From Pseudomonas sp. CCI4.2 (GTDB lineage Bacteria; Pseudomonadota; Gammaproteobacteria; Pseudomonadales; Pseudomonadaceae), in NCBI RefSeq assembly GCF_034350045.1, contig NZ_CP133781.1, positions 310,001 to 374,000 on the forward strand: a DNA stretch of 64,000 nt, written 5' to 3'. Of the stretch, positions 41,932 through 50,646 are shown one piece after another. How positions within the stretch are numbered: position 1 is the stretch's first letter; every line of letters starts with the position of its first letter. The notes below the pieces were generated by a model that did not search any database, was not told the DNA's origin, and saw nothing but the letters and a program-made list of their open reading frames with translations. The translations under genes were made by a program, and so were the position numbers.

Positions 41932-42513
41932 ATGGACCCCTCGCACAGCCAGAACCTGATGACCGATCGAAACAGCGACATCACCGCGACTGTCTTGCGC
42001 GAACGCACCAAGCTGGGGAATTTCATCCGGCGGCGGGTGCGCGACGCCACTGAAGCCGAGGACATTTTGCAGGACGTGTTTTATGAGTTCGTCCAAGCCT
42101 ATCGCCTTCCGGCAACGATTGAGCAGGCCAGTGCATGGCTTTTCCGGGTGGCGCGAAATCGGATTATTGATCGGTTTCGCAAGAAGAAAGAACTGCCCAT
42201 CAGTGGGATGAACGAAGACCTCGATGGCGACGATGAGGCGTATCGACTGGACCTCGCGCTGCCGTCGATGGACGCCGGGCCGGACGCTGTATTCGCCCGC
42301 TCGGTTGTACTTAACGCCTTGCAAGATGCGTTGGACGAACTTCCAGAGAATCAGCGCGATGTGTTTATCGCCCACGAAATCGCGGGTATCAGTTTCAAGG
42401 AAATCGCGGCGCAAAGCGGCGTTGCGGTGAACACTTTATTGGCACGAAAGCGCTATGCCGTCCTGCATTTGCGCAGTCGGCTGCAAACGGTTTATGACGA
42501 ACTTGACTCGTAA
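41932..42513 (+). CDS. ECF-type RNA polymerase sigma factor
   Basis: A 193-residue sigma factor (or 184 from ATG 41959). Region 2 is FIRRRVRDATEAEDILQDVF ... ASAWLFRVARNRIIDRFRKK, region 4 is LDELPENQRDVFIAHEIAGI and SFKEIAAQSGVAVNTLLARK. The acidic linker MNEDLDGDDEAYRLDLALPS joins them. Twelve bases downstream is a small membrane protein gene that may be its regulator. The signal and target genes are unknown. Confidence 0.92.
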   Translation: MDPSHSQNLMTDRNSDITATVLRERTKLGNFIRRRVRDATEAEDILQDVFYEFVQAYRLPATIEQASAWLFRVARNRIIDRFRKKKELPISGMNEDLDGDDEAYRLDLALPSMDAGPDAVFARSVVLNALQDALDELPENQRDVFIAHEIAGISFKEIAAQSGVAVNTLLARKRYAVLHLRSRLQTVYDELDS

Positions 42514-42525
42514 CGGAGAGCACAC

Positions 42526-42834
42526 ATGAAATATCGACTGAGAATTGCGGCACGGGTGCTGTTGGGGATCGTGGCGGTGGCCATGCTGGGCTGGGTGGTC
42601 ATGGCGCTGTGGAACTGGGTGATTCCAGAGTTATTCACAGGTGGGCGAGTGATCGACTATGGGCATGCGTTAGGGTTGCTGTTGCTCAGCCGGATCTTGT
42701 TTGGCGGATTCCGTGGGCGCGGTGGCTGGCACGGTCGTCGGGACTGGCGCAAATGGGAAGCGATGACGGCCGAAGAACGCGAGCAGTTCAAACAGACTAT
42801 GTTCTCCGGGCGACACAAGCGCTCCGAGGGTTAA
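42526..42834 (+). CDS. Small membrane protein linked to ECF sigma
   Basis: A 102-residue protein from ATG 42526 after a GGAGAG site. It has two hydrophobic segments (ARVLLGIVAVAMLGWVVMAL and HALGLLLLSRILFGGF) followed by a basic, Trp/Gly/Arg-rich cytoplasmic tail ending WEAMTAEEREQFKQTMFSGR. The close spacing to the sigma gene suggests an anti-sigma or sensor role; it lacks a recognised anti-sigma domain. Confidence 0.8.
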   Translation: MKYRLRIAARVLLGIVAVAMLGWVVMALWNWVIPELFTGGRVIDYGHALGLLLLSRILFGGFRGRGGWHGRRDWRKWEAMTAEEREQFKQTMFSGRHKRSEG

Positions 42835-42890
42835 TCGCGGCAGATCATTAAGTGCCAGCAACAAAGCCGGGAGCGCTCCCGGCTAATACC

Positions 42891-42918
42891 TTGATACATT
42901 TCCCCGCCGTGCTATAGG
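42891..42918 (+). promoter_or_regulatory. Promoter of the fluoride riboswitch transcript
   Basis: TTGATA (42891-42896), 16 bases, TATAGG (42913-42918), shortly before the riboswitch. A 20-bp perfect palindrome AGCCGGGAGCGCTCCCGGCT (42865-42884) lies directly upstream and may end the previous operon. Confidence 0.65.
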
Positions 42919-42925
42919 ATGCACG

Positions 42926-43011
42926 CAGGAGATGGCATTCCTCCTCTAACCGCCTTGTGCTGATGATGCCTACGTGAATCCTGAACAAGGCGCGTAGGTG
43001 TGCGCCTTGTT
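42926..43011 (+). ncRNA. Fluoride riboswitch (crcB motif)
   Basis: The segment AGGAGATGGCATTCCTCC, then CTAACCGCC and GCTGATGATGCCTACG (42927-42975) matches the crcB-motif fluoride riboswitch, with its GGAGATGG start and GCTGATGATGCCT end that form the pseudoknot. A long hairpin AACAAGGCGC/GCGCCTTGTT (42984-42993 with 43002-43011) follows as a likely expression platform. It controls crcB and the DUF190 gene. Confidence 0.92.
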
Positions 43012-43115
43012 CCTTATGAGAACAGGCCCTTGAATACGACCTACCAGCTCCCCTTCGATAAAACCTCGCGCCCCTGGCATCAGCCTGCTCTCCAATGGTC
43101 GGGAGCGTTACGCCT

Positions 43116-43499
43116 ATGCTGAAGTCAATTTTCGCCATCGCTTTCGGAGCGTCCGTAGGCGCGTTGATGCGCTGGCAATTAGGCATGAAGCTCAACTCGG
43201 TGTTTCCGACGCTTCCCCCCGGTACGGTGGTCGCCAACATGGTCGGTGGCTACATCATCGGTCTGGCAGTGGCATTCTTTGCGGCAACCCCGACCCTCAG
43301 TGCCGAGTGGAGACTGCTGGTCATCACCGGCTTTTGCGGTGGTCTGACCACGTTTTCCACTTTTTCGGCCGAGACCATTATTTTGATTCAACAAGGGCGG
43401 CTGCTCTGGGCGCTCAGTTCGATCGCCGTGCATGTACTCGGCTCCCTTGCGATGACCGCACTAGGATTGCTGACCTTTCAACTCATCAGCGGACGCTGA
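43116..43499 (+). CDS. crcB: Fluoride channel CrcB/Fluc
   Basis: CrcB forms dimeric fluoride channels that export toxic fluoride. The start ATG 43116 ([20 protein letters not shown]) has GGGAG upstream; the longer frame from 43095 includes that site. The 127-residue protein has four helices and the motifs [13 protein letters not shown] with Asn in VVANMVGGY, and [16 protein letters not shown] with the Phe/Thr/Ser pore residues. It is preceded by a fluoride riboswitch and followed after 11 bases by a DUF190 gene. Confidence 0.95.
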   Translation: MLKSIFAIAFGASVGALMRWQLGMKLNSVFPTLPPGTVVANMVGGYIIGLAVAFFAATPTLSAEWRLLVITGFCGGLTTFSTFSAETIILIQQGRLLWALSSIAVHVLGSLAMTALGLLTFQLISGR

Positions 43500-43510
43500 A
43501 GGAAGACCCC

Positions 43511-43843
43511 ATGAATGGCTTTCAAGTGATTTTCTACACCCAGCAGAACCGTCGCCATGACGGGAAAATGCTCGGGGAATGGATTGTCGACCTGGCAAAA
43601 GAACTGGGTCTGCGTGGCGCAACAATGGTGTCTGGCATCGAGGGGTTTGGGCACACAGGCAAGATCCATTCAGCTCACTTTTTCGAGCTGGCCGATCAAC
43701 CGATGGAAGTACGACTGGCAATGACTGACGAGGAGGACCAGCGGCTATTTGAGCGTTTGGCCATCGAAGACGTCGCATTGTTTTATATCAAGATGCCCAT
43801 TGAACTGGGCTTTGTCGGTAAAGCCGTGGAAAAATCCAACTAA
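43511..43843 (+). CDS. DUF190 family protein, fluoride operon
   Basis: From ATG 43511 (MNGFQVIFYTQQNRRHDGKM), 110 residues, with GGAAGA upstream. The segment LAKELGLRGATMVSGIEGFG is the family signature, resembling a small ferredoxin-like alpha/beta fold. DUF190 genes often accompany crcB and can be fused to it; the role in fluoride resistance is not established. Upstream in-frame extension to 43307 overlaps crcB and is rejected. Confidence 0.9.
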   Translation: MNGFQVIFYTQQNRRHDGKMLGEWIVDLAKELGLRGATMVSGIEGFGHTGKIHSAHFFELADQPMEVRLAMTDEEDQRLFERLAIEDVALFYIKMPIELGFVGKAVEKSN

Positions 43844-43978
43844 TCCCTTACACCTGAGCTTTTCAGGTATCCCGGCATCACAGCGCGTCATCTTAAAAAG
43901 TCCGCATTGTCGTTGGATTCTTAGACTGCCACCGTGGCGCATTGACGCCTCGGCGTGGACGAGTCCATCCAATGACCG

Positions 43979-45139
43979 TCAGGGTTGAAGTTCAGTCAGG
44001 ATGCGATAAGCCAGGCGAACTCGGGCTTCATTGGGAAAGTTCTTGTTCGCGAGCATCACGATACCGAGCTTTTTCGCTGGCACGAACGCCACATACGCAC
44101 CAAATCCGTTGGTTGATCCGGTCTTGTTTATCCAGACAGATTGCTGCGGCGGCAGAGGCGGATTTAGCGCTGTGACGGCGTTGCTCTCGTATGCCATCTT
44201 GTTCGAGTTGCCTTCCAATAATGCGTCCAGTGAGACTGGATAGCGGTATTGCTCCCAGATCAGGTCCTGCGTCATGGCCCTCAACTGGAAGTAACCGGTG
44301 TGGGTGTCGGCCATCGCGCGCTTGAGCAATGGACTCGTTTCTGCAAGGCCCATGTTGGCTTCGACGAAGCGAATCATGTCTTTGGAAGTCGTTTTCACCC
44401 CGTAGGCTTGGGCGCCGAGCACGCCAAGACTGAGTCTGACGGGCTTGTCGTTCTTGTCGTAGCCTTGAGCGTAGGCGGGCAACTTGTTCGCCGGAACGGT
44501 GATGAAGCTGTTGGGCATGCCGAGTTCGGGAAACAGCCGATGCTCCAAGGCTTGGTCGAAAGGCATTCCCATGCTCTTGGCGGCAGTCATTCCGAGCATT
44601 CCGACGCTTGGGTTGGCATAGGTTCTGTAGGTGCCGGGGGCAAACGTCGGTTGCCATGCTTTGAAGTACGCCATCATCTGCGTGGCGTTCTGTATGTCAT
44701 CGGGAAACTGCAGTGGGAAACCGCCGGCCGTATGCGTCGCCAGATTGATCAGTGTCACGTTGTCAAACGGGCTGCCCTTGAGTTCAGGCACATAGGCGCT
44801 TGGGCGATCAGTCAGCAGTAGCTTGCCGCTGGCTTGAGCGTAAGTCGCCAGGGTTGCCGTGAACGTCTTACTGATCGAACCTATTTCAAACAGCGTACTG
44901 TTGCTAACCGGCTGCTGCGTTTCTCTGGAGGCAACGCCATAGTTGTAGAACTGCGGCTTGCCGTCCACGGTGATTGCGATGGCCAATCCAGAGACTTTAT
45001 ACCGCTGCATGACATCCTGAGCGGCGTCTTTAACGAGGGTATCGATCTCTTGTTGTCCGGCATTCGCCACGCCAACACTGCCGAAAAAGACGCAACTGCT
45101 TAACAGACATAGGCCGCGGAGTGTTTCCATCATGCACAT
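43979..45139 (-). CDS. ampC: Class C beta-lactamase (AmpC type)
   Basis: A periplasmic serine beta-lactamase hydrolysing penicillins and cephalosporins. The 386-residue precursor has a signal peptide ending VGVANA (27 residues). The active-site motifs are SISK (Ser88, Lys91 of the precursor), YAN in RTYANPSVGM and KTGST near the C-terminus. AAGGAA lies seven bases before ATG 45139. No divergent ampR gene is adjacent, unlike the inducible ampC-ampR arrangement; the neighbour upstream is a peptidase-like gene. Spectrum cannot be inferred from sequence alone. Confidence 0.93.
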   Translation of the reverse strand: MCMMETLRGLCLLSSCVFFGSVGVANAGQQEIDTLVKDAAQDVMQRYKVSGLAIAITVDGKPQFYNYGVASRETQQPVSNSTLFEIGSISKTFTATLATYAQASGKLLLTDRPSAYVPELKGSPFDNVTLINLATHTAGGFPLQFPDDIQNATQMMAYFKAWQPTFAPGTYRTYANPSVGMLGMTAAKSMGMPFDQALEHRLFPELGMPNSFITVPANKLPAYAQGYDKNDKPVRLSLGVLGAQAYGVKTTSKDMIRFVEANMGLAETSPLLKRAMADTHTGYFQLRAMTQDLIWEQYRYPVSLDALLEGNSNKMAYESNAVTALNPPLPPQQSVWINKTGSTNGFGAYVAFVPAKKLGIVMLANKNFPNEARVRLAYRILTELQP

Positions 45140-45160
45140 TTGAATGTTCCTTATTCATTG

Positions 45161-46267
45161 TTATTTGATCGAGTTCAATTCCAGCAACCCACGCTCCCAA
45201 ATCTGTCGAGTCCTGACCCAGACGATTTCCTGCCAGTCTTTATCCGCCGGATAAAACTGCTCCAACAGACCGAGCTTGATGTCTCGTCCGACGTTATCAA
45301 GGGGATCACCGTACAGGTGCAGCCATTGATCGTCGCGCAGGTGGCGATGAACAACTTCGCCCGGATAGGTGCCGCATTCGATGACGAAGGGCATCATGCG
45401 AACCTGGGGCAACGCATCGATCAGGGCTTGCGAGGTGTAACCGGTTGCGGTGGCTGCGATTCCGGTTTCACTCAAATGTTCGGCACCGGTCAGCAGGGTG
45501 TAGAGCCAAGGACCGTAGGCCGCCTGGGCATCGGCTAATGCGAAGTAGGCCCGCTCGGCGATGGTCAATAACATCGGATGACCGTAAGCACCTGCGCCGG
45601 TATGCAGGTCAAAACACATGACTGTTTTGGCGTTTGAAAGATGTTTCTGGATGATGGCGTGCAGAGTTGTATTAGACCAACTGGGCGACAGTCCGCCGTA
45701 AAACAGTCCATCCGGATGACTGTGTTGGCCGCCTTCGACAATCGACATCACCGTCGGCCAGCCGTGTTTTTGGACCTGCTCATCGAGCAACGCATCGGCG
45801 CGTTCTCGCAGCGGTCCGCGCAATTCAGTGCACGCGTAGATGTAATGAAGTGCGGCGTAGGCGTGGTTGGCTGGCAGTGGACGATTGAAGTCGAGATGAT
45901 TTCGGTTCAGGTCGATATTGTCTTCGTTGACCCGGCGCAGCCAAGCGGTGCCCCATGGATTGATCAAATGGATCATCACGATGGCCGTGTCAGAGGGCAG
46001 TGGGCGACCGCCCAGCAGTTGTAGCCATTGAGCCTGGCAATTGGAGCCGTAGAAGCCTTCAACCCCGTGGGTTCCGCTGATTGCGACTAACAAGCGAGAG
46101 GCGCCGGGATCGCCGAGCACCGCTACGTCGGTGCTTAACGGCTCGCCGAAGGGGCCTGGAAGCGGGTGCGAATATTCAGTGAGGCTCGCGCCCGCAGCCG
46201 TCGCCGCCGCTAAAAACTGTTCACGTTGAGCGCGGTAACTGACGTGTGTCGGAAAGTCGGTGTGCAT
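45161..46267 (-). CDS. DUF2817 (M14-like carboxypeptidase fold) protein
   Basis: A 368-residue protein of the DUF2817 family, related to zinc carboxypeptidases of family M14. Zinc-ligand candidates are HGVEGFYG (His, Glu) and FDLHTGAGAYG, and ECGTYP carries a possible catalytic glutamate. NEDNIDLNRNHLDF is the substrate-pocket signature. No signal peptide is visible, so it should act in the cytoplasm. It precedes ampC by 21 bases on the same strand and could share its transcript. Its substrate is unknown. Confidence 0.85.
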   Translation of the reverse strand: MHTDFPTHVSYRAQREQFLAAATAAGASLTEYSHPLPGPFGEPLSTDVAVLGDPGASRLLVAISGTHGVEGFYGSNCQAQWLQLLGGRPLPSDTAIVMIHLINPWGTAWLRRVNEDNIDLNRNHLDFNRPLPANHAYAALHYIYACTELRGPLRERADALLDEQVQKHGWPTVMSIVEGGQHSHPDGLFYGGLSPSWSNTTLHAIIQKHLSNAKTVMCFDLHTGAGAYGHPMLLTIAERAYFALADAQAAYGPWLYTLLTGAEHLSETGIAATATGYTSQALIDALPQVRMMPFVIECGTYPGEVVHRHLRDDQWLHLYGDPLDNVGRDIKLGLLEQFYPADKDWQEIVWVRTRQIWERGLLELNSIK

Positions 46268-46357
46268 ATCGGCCCCTTATGGTCTGCGAGCCAGTCTATT
46301 TTGATCGGCCGATGGACACCATACTTCCAACGCAGCGAACCAGACTTCTTTAGGTAA

Positions 46358-47108
46358 TCAACCGCCCACGCTACGGCGACTGCGGCGTAATTGCGTGTCC
46401 GATTTGAACCCGGCTATCTCGGCTGCCTGTGTGACGTTTTTTCCGGACATCAACGCAATCTCAGCCACCGCCAAGCGGATGCTGCGCAGGTAGTGCAGCG
46501 GTGAAATGCCGGAGTGAAGGGCGAACAAGCGCGTCAGGTGTCGGGACGACGTGCAACTGACGGCGGCCATGGCCTGCAGCGTCCAGTCTGCCTGAGGGGT
46601 TTGGTTGATTGCGTCTTGCAGGCGATGCAACGCCGGGTGCATATGGTGTCGATATTTCAGAAAGGGAGAAATAGCCGGGTCGTCCACACCTCGGCGTAAC
46701 GCAACGACCATGGTTTCAGCGATGCGGGCGGCCAGCGGTGCGCCGCAGACCTGTCCGACCATGTGTAGCGCAAGGTCGATGCCGGTGGTAATACCCGCAC
46801 TAGAGTAAACCGAAGGCTGCGTTGAGCGGGGCGAAGCTTTCGTCGGTATTTCCAACCAGAATGATCCAGGTGGGATGACGCAGGGTTTGCGGCAGCGGCT
46901 CAATGTGCGCGAGCATGATACCAACCGAAGAACGCATCTCCGTTTGCGGCCCCACCGCTCGGACCGCAAAACTGGGAGGTTTGCCCATCCGTCCGAGGGA
47001 CTGGTTAGCCAGCCGAAACGCTTGCGCCGGGCCAGCCCAATCCAACAGAACGCTATCCGGCAAAAGGACGAACAAGACCTCGATAAGCAACTGGCCGTCG
47101 TGGGTCAT
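46358..47108 (-). pseudogene. GlxA-type AraC regulator with internal deletion
   Basis: From ATG 47108 the N-terminal DJ-1/PfpI-like domain starts (LLIEVLFVLLPDSVLLDWAG ... IILVGNTDESFAPLNAA) and stops in frame near 46800. A second frame then gives the end of that domain (SVYSSAGITTGIDLALHMVG) and the AraC helix-turn-helix (SCTSSRHLTRLFALHSGISP ... IAGFKSDTQLRRS). About 60 residues between the two parts are missing and the frame changes, so the gene is broken. Its start overlaps the DUF1272 stop by four bases, marking a former operon. Confidence 0.8.
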
Positions 47109-47413
47109 CGATGTTCTGCAGCGATGGCGCCAATGGTTGCGATCAACTGGGCTTGCGTGGGCGGATCGACCGGACGATGCCGAACCACCGCGCTCATGGG
47201 GTTCTGAGCCAGCGTACTGCCGCCGACATCGACATGGGACGGACGAACCGGGCGCGGAGCAAAGCCGCCACCACAATTGGGGCAGACATTGCCCAACACC
47301 TTATCCACGCAGTCCGCGCAAAACGTGCACTCATACGAGCAAATCATCGCCTGGGCACTGTCGGCAGGTAGTGCAACATTGCAGTGTTCGCAGCTCGGTC
47401 TGAGTTCAAGCAT
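47105..47413 (-). CDS. DUF1272 small zinc-binding protein
   Basis: From ATG 47413 (MLELRPSCEHCNVALPADSA), with GGAG six bases upstream; the ATG at 47425 overlaps that site. The 102-residue product has CEHC, ICSYECTFCADC and CPNCGG cysteine pairs, the DUF1272 signature, which binds zinc in a treble-clef/rubredoxin-like way. Function is unknown. The C-terminal 50 residues extend beyond the usual domain. It is the first gene of an operon with the broken glxA-type gene. Confidence 0.88.
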   Translation of the reverse strand: MLELRPSCEHCNVALPADSAQAMICSYECTFCADCVDKVLGNVCPNCGGGFAPRPVRPSHVDVGGSTLAQNPMSAVVRHRPVDPPTQAQLIATIGAIAAEHR

Positions 47414-47664
47414 GGAAGTCTCCATAACGCTAAAAGTTACCCATCAGCCGACCCACAGGCTGGTTCGGCCATGGCGCCATTATTCGTCAACATCCGGGTA
47501 TGTTCCAGCCAAAACCGGCTCGGTTTCGAACACTTTAGGACATCGCCGTTAACGCCTCAAAAACAGGCTAATTCTTGCGTAACTTAGCCGTCCCTGCTGG
47601 CCCCGCGTGGCTCATAATGGCCGCGTATTTTGCCTTCCGGCATGGCGTGATTGAGGCGACATTG

Positions 47665-49332
47665 ATGTCAACACCCGCTCCCCTTTCAAATCCCGGTAAA
47701 ACCAGCCTGTTAGACCGTGTTTCATGGCCCGATATCATTGCCGGATTGTCGCTGGCGGGCTTGTTGCTGCCAGAAGCGGTGGCATACTCGAGTATCGCCA
47801 ACCTGCCCCCACAAGCCGGGGTCATTGCCTTGTTCGCCGGGCTGGTGTGCTACGGCTTAATGGGTACCAGTCGATTTGCTATCGTTTCCGCCACCTCGTC
47901 TTCAGCGGCGGTGCTGGCCGCCGCTTCAGCTACCATGGCTGGACCGGACAACGGCCTGAGGCTGATGATTGCGGTAGCGTTGGTCCTCGTGACGGGGTTG
48001 TTTTTCACCTTCGCCGGGCTGGCACGAGCAGGCAGCATGTCGGCGTTTATCGCTAAGCCGGTGTTGCGCGGTTTTGCCTTCGGCCTGGCGATTGTGATCA
48101 TTTTCAAACAGGTCGCCAGTGTGGTGGGCGTTCACCCGCAACACAGTGACCTAGTGCGTTTCCTCGCGGAATTATTTGGCGAAATCGGCCAATGGAATTG
48201 GGCTGCTGGGGCAGTGGCGCTGGTGGCGTGGGGGCTTCTGCTGCTGTTCGCCCGGATACCACGTTTGCCCGGAGGCCTAGTGGTGATCGTCATCGGCATT
48301 GCCGCCGGTCAATGGTTGAATCTGGCGCAATATGGTGTCGGTCTGGTGGGCACTATCGACCTGCAACTGACCGCCCCGACACTGCCTTCGTTGTCGTACG
48401 CGCAATGGCTGCGCATCGGTGAGCTGAGCGTCGCCATGCTGCTGATCCTCTACGCAGAGTCTTATGGTTCGATCCGTAGCTTCGCAATGAAGTATGGCGA
48501 CAATGTTTCGCCCAACCGTGATTTGCTGGCATTGGGCGCCGCCAATCTGCTGTCAGGTCTGTTCCATGGCATGCCGGTGGGCGCGGGGTATTCGGCGACG
48601 TCGGCAAACGAGGCGGCAGGTGCGACGTCCCGTCTGGCAGGTTGGAGTGCAGCGCTGATTTTATTGATCGTGGTATTGACGCTGTTGCCGAGTATCGCGC
48701 TATTACCCGAGCCGGTACTGGCAGCGATTGTCGTGCAAGCCGTCAGCCACACACTGCGGCCCTCAGTTTTTGCGCCTAACTTCATCTTGCACCGTGACCG
48801 AACGGTGGTCATCGCCGCAGTTCTGGCGGTCTTGGCCTTGGGGGTGATGGATGGCTTGCTCGCCGCCATCGCGGTCAGTTTGGTGATGATGTTGCGACGG
48901 ATGTCTGAGTCATCGGTGACGATACTCGGCCAGCTCAATCATGGTCATGATTTTGTCAGTCGCGCCCTGCATCCGAACGCACAAGCGGTTAGCCATATTT
49001 TGATTTTGCGCCCCGACACGGCTCTGTTCTTTGCCAATGCCGAACGGGTTCTGGCGCAGATACGCAACTACATCACCGCCGCCGGGGACACGGTGCATAC
49101 CTTGATTATCAGCCTGGAAGAGTCGCCGGATCTGGACAGCTCAAGCGTGGAAGCGTTAACGGAGTTCTGCACGGCGCTCATCAGTGAGGATAAGCATTTG
49201 CTGTTTGCACGCCTGAAACCGCCCGTTCAACAGGTGTTGGTGCGAGCCGCCATTCCCGGATTGCCGATAGAGACGTTATGCGCCCTGAGCGTCGATGACG
49301 CCGTTAACGTCGCGCAACGCCTTTATCCCTGA
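47665..49332 (+). CDS. SulP-family anion transporter with STAS domain
   Basis: A 555-residue inner-membrane transporter of the SulP/SLC26 family. The start ATG 47665 (MSTPAPLSNPGKTSLLDRVS) is favoured by GAGGCGA upstream and by homology. LSLAGLLLPEAVAYSSIANL is the family entry motif, and about ten more hydrophobic segments follow up to residue 420. The C-terminal STAS domain shows ALFFANAERVLAQIRNYITA and LEESPDLDSSSVEALTEFC. The substrate could be sulphate, bicarbonate or a dicarboxylate. It converges on terC with an 18-base gap. Confidence 0.9.
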   Translation: MSTPAPLSNPGKTSLLDRVSWPDIIAGLSLAGLLLPEAVAYSSIANLPPQAGVIALFAGLVCYGLMGTSRFAIVSATSSSAAVLAAASATMAGPDNGLRLMIAVALVLVTGLFFTFAGLARAGSMSAFIAKPVLRGFAFGLAIVIIFKQVASVVGVHPQHSDLVRFLAELFGEIGQWNWAAGAVALVAWGLLLLFARIPRLPGGLVVIVIGIAAGQWLNLAQYGVGLVGTIDLQLTAPTLPSLSYAQWLRIGELSVAMLLILYAESYGSIRSFAMKYGDNVSPNRDLLALGAANLLSGLFHGMPVGAGYSATSANEAAGATSRLAGWSAALILLIVVLTLLPSIALLPEPVLAAIVVQAVSHTLRPSVFAPNFILHRDRTVVIAAVLAVLALGVMDGLLAAIAVSLVMMLRRMSESSVTILGQLNHGHDFVSRALHPNAQAVSHILILRPDTALFFANAERVLAQIRNYITAAGDTVHTLIISLEESPDLDSSSVEALTEFCTALISEDKHLLFARLKPPVQQVLVRAAIPGLPIETLCALSVDDAVNVAQRLYP

Positions 49333-49350
49333 CGTGCGTAGGCATGGCGG

Positions 49351-50625
49351 TTAATGGGGGCGGACACACTGGATCTGCGAGAAGCTACCGCCGCTGACCG
49401 TCACCACATTGTTGTTGGTCTTCTCCAGCTCGGTAGGCGGCGAGAGGTGAAGATCTCTGACGGCAGCTGTCGGGTTTTCCCACAATATCTTTTGCAGGCT
49501 CACATAACCAGACGCTTCACCGTCGCCGGTGACGATGCGGATTGAGCTGCCACCGGGGCGATAGTAAATGGTGGCAATCGAACCGGGGCAAATGTAAGCA
49601 CTGTCAGCCATAGGCTTGGGAAGCAAGCCGTTCGCGATGCTGCCGATAAAACTGTAAACCAGCCAGCTCACCGTAAAGATCGCACAGAGGGTCAATATAA
49701 TGCGTGCCGGGCCGTTAAGGGTACGACGTGGGCGCACGGGTGCGGGGGTTGGCGTGATCGCTTCAGACAATGGGGCCAACGGGCCCTCGGGCACGTCAAT
49801 CGGCAGCGGCTCGCTGACCTCGACGGCAGCCACTACGGCGACGGCCATTACGCTGTCGAGTGGCGATTCGGCGATCACCCGCGGCCGCACGGGTTCCGGC
49901 ACCGGTGCGATGACCCGCAGGCGTGGCGCCGGCCTCGGAAGCTGGGTGCGCCGGACGCGGATGATGCGCGCTTGCAGGACCACGAACGCCGCGCACAGCA
50001 GCGGCACCATCACGTTCAACGCTGGAGACTGGGTGTTGACCCAGCCCACGATTGCTGGGTCGGACACGGCGATATCGCCCGCAACGTACCCCAGCAATGC
50101 GCCGCCCACCGACACCAACATCGGATTGAGTCGAAGCACGTGGACGATTTGGATACTGCCGAACATCAGCAATGGCACGCTTAAAAACAGGCCCAGTACC
50201 AGATAGAACACACTGCCTTGCGCGACGGCGGCGAGACCGACGACGTTGTCCATGCTCATCACCAAGTCGGCGATCAGCACGGTGGCCACGGCACCGGATA
50301 ACGTAGTCGTAACGTTTTCGACAGGGCTGCTGTCGTCATCCATGCGCTCTTCGATCAACAGCTTGATGGCGATGAAGATCAACAAACCGGCGCCGGCGAT
50401 TTTCAAAAAAGGGACCAGCAGTAACCACCCGGCAAGGGTGGTCAGCAAGACGCGCAACATGATCGCGCCGCTGGTGCCAATCATCACCGCTTTTTTGACC
50501 TGTTCGGCCGGCAGCCCACGGCAAGCCAGCGCAATCACCAGCGCGTTGTCTCCAGACAAAATCAGGTCCAGCAAACCGATCTGGAAAATCATGCTGAGCG
50601 CGTGCAGTAAACCTTCAAACACCAT
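49351..50625 (-). CDS. TerC-family membrane protein with extra C-terminal region
   Basis: Residues 1-230 form a TerC/YjbE integral membrane domain with the acidic ion-binding motifs LLDLILSGDNALVIALACRG and IADLVMSMDNVVGLAAVAQG. TerC proteins export manganese or serve metal loading of exported proteins. The remaining about 190 residues are unusual: a Pro/Val/Glu-rich linker, another transmembrane helix (ARIILTLCAIFTVSWLVYSF) and a soluble tail with two cysteines (SAYICPGSIATIYYRPGG ... SQIQCVRPH) that may be a KTSC-like domain. It lies 21 bases after an hflC-like gene on the same strand, so it is probably in an operon with the HflK/HflC pair. Confidence 0.88.
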   Translation of the reverse strand: MVFEGLLHALSMIFQIGLLDLILSGDNALVIALACRGLPAEQVKKAVMIGTSGAIMLRVLLTTLAGWLLLVPFLKIAGAGLLIFIAIKLLIEERMDDDSSPVENVTTTLSGAVATVLIADLVMSMDNVVGLAAVAQGSVFYLVLGLFLSVPLLMFGSIQIVHVLRLNPMLVSVGGALLGYVAGDIAVSDPAIVGWVNTQSPALNVMVPLLCAAFVVLQARIIRVRRTQLPRPAPRLRVIAPVPEPVRPRVIAESPLDSVMAVAVVAAVEVSEPLPIDVPEGPLAPLSEAITPTPAPVRPRRTLNGPARIILTLCAIFTVSWLVYSFIGSIANGLLPKPMADSAYICPGSIATIYYRPGGSSIRIVTGDGEASGYVSLQKILWENPTAAVRDLHLSPPTELEKTNNNVVTVSGGSFSQIQCVRPH

Positions 50626-50646
50626 GGAGCTTGATCACTCGCGTCA

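Noticed and set aside
50626..50646. Manganese (yybP-ykoY) riboswitch for terC
   Set aside because: The gap to hflC is only 21 bases, too short for the motif.
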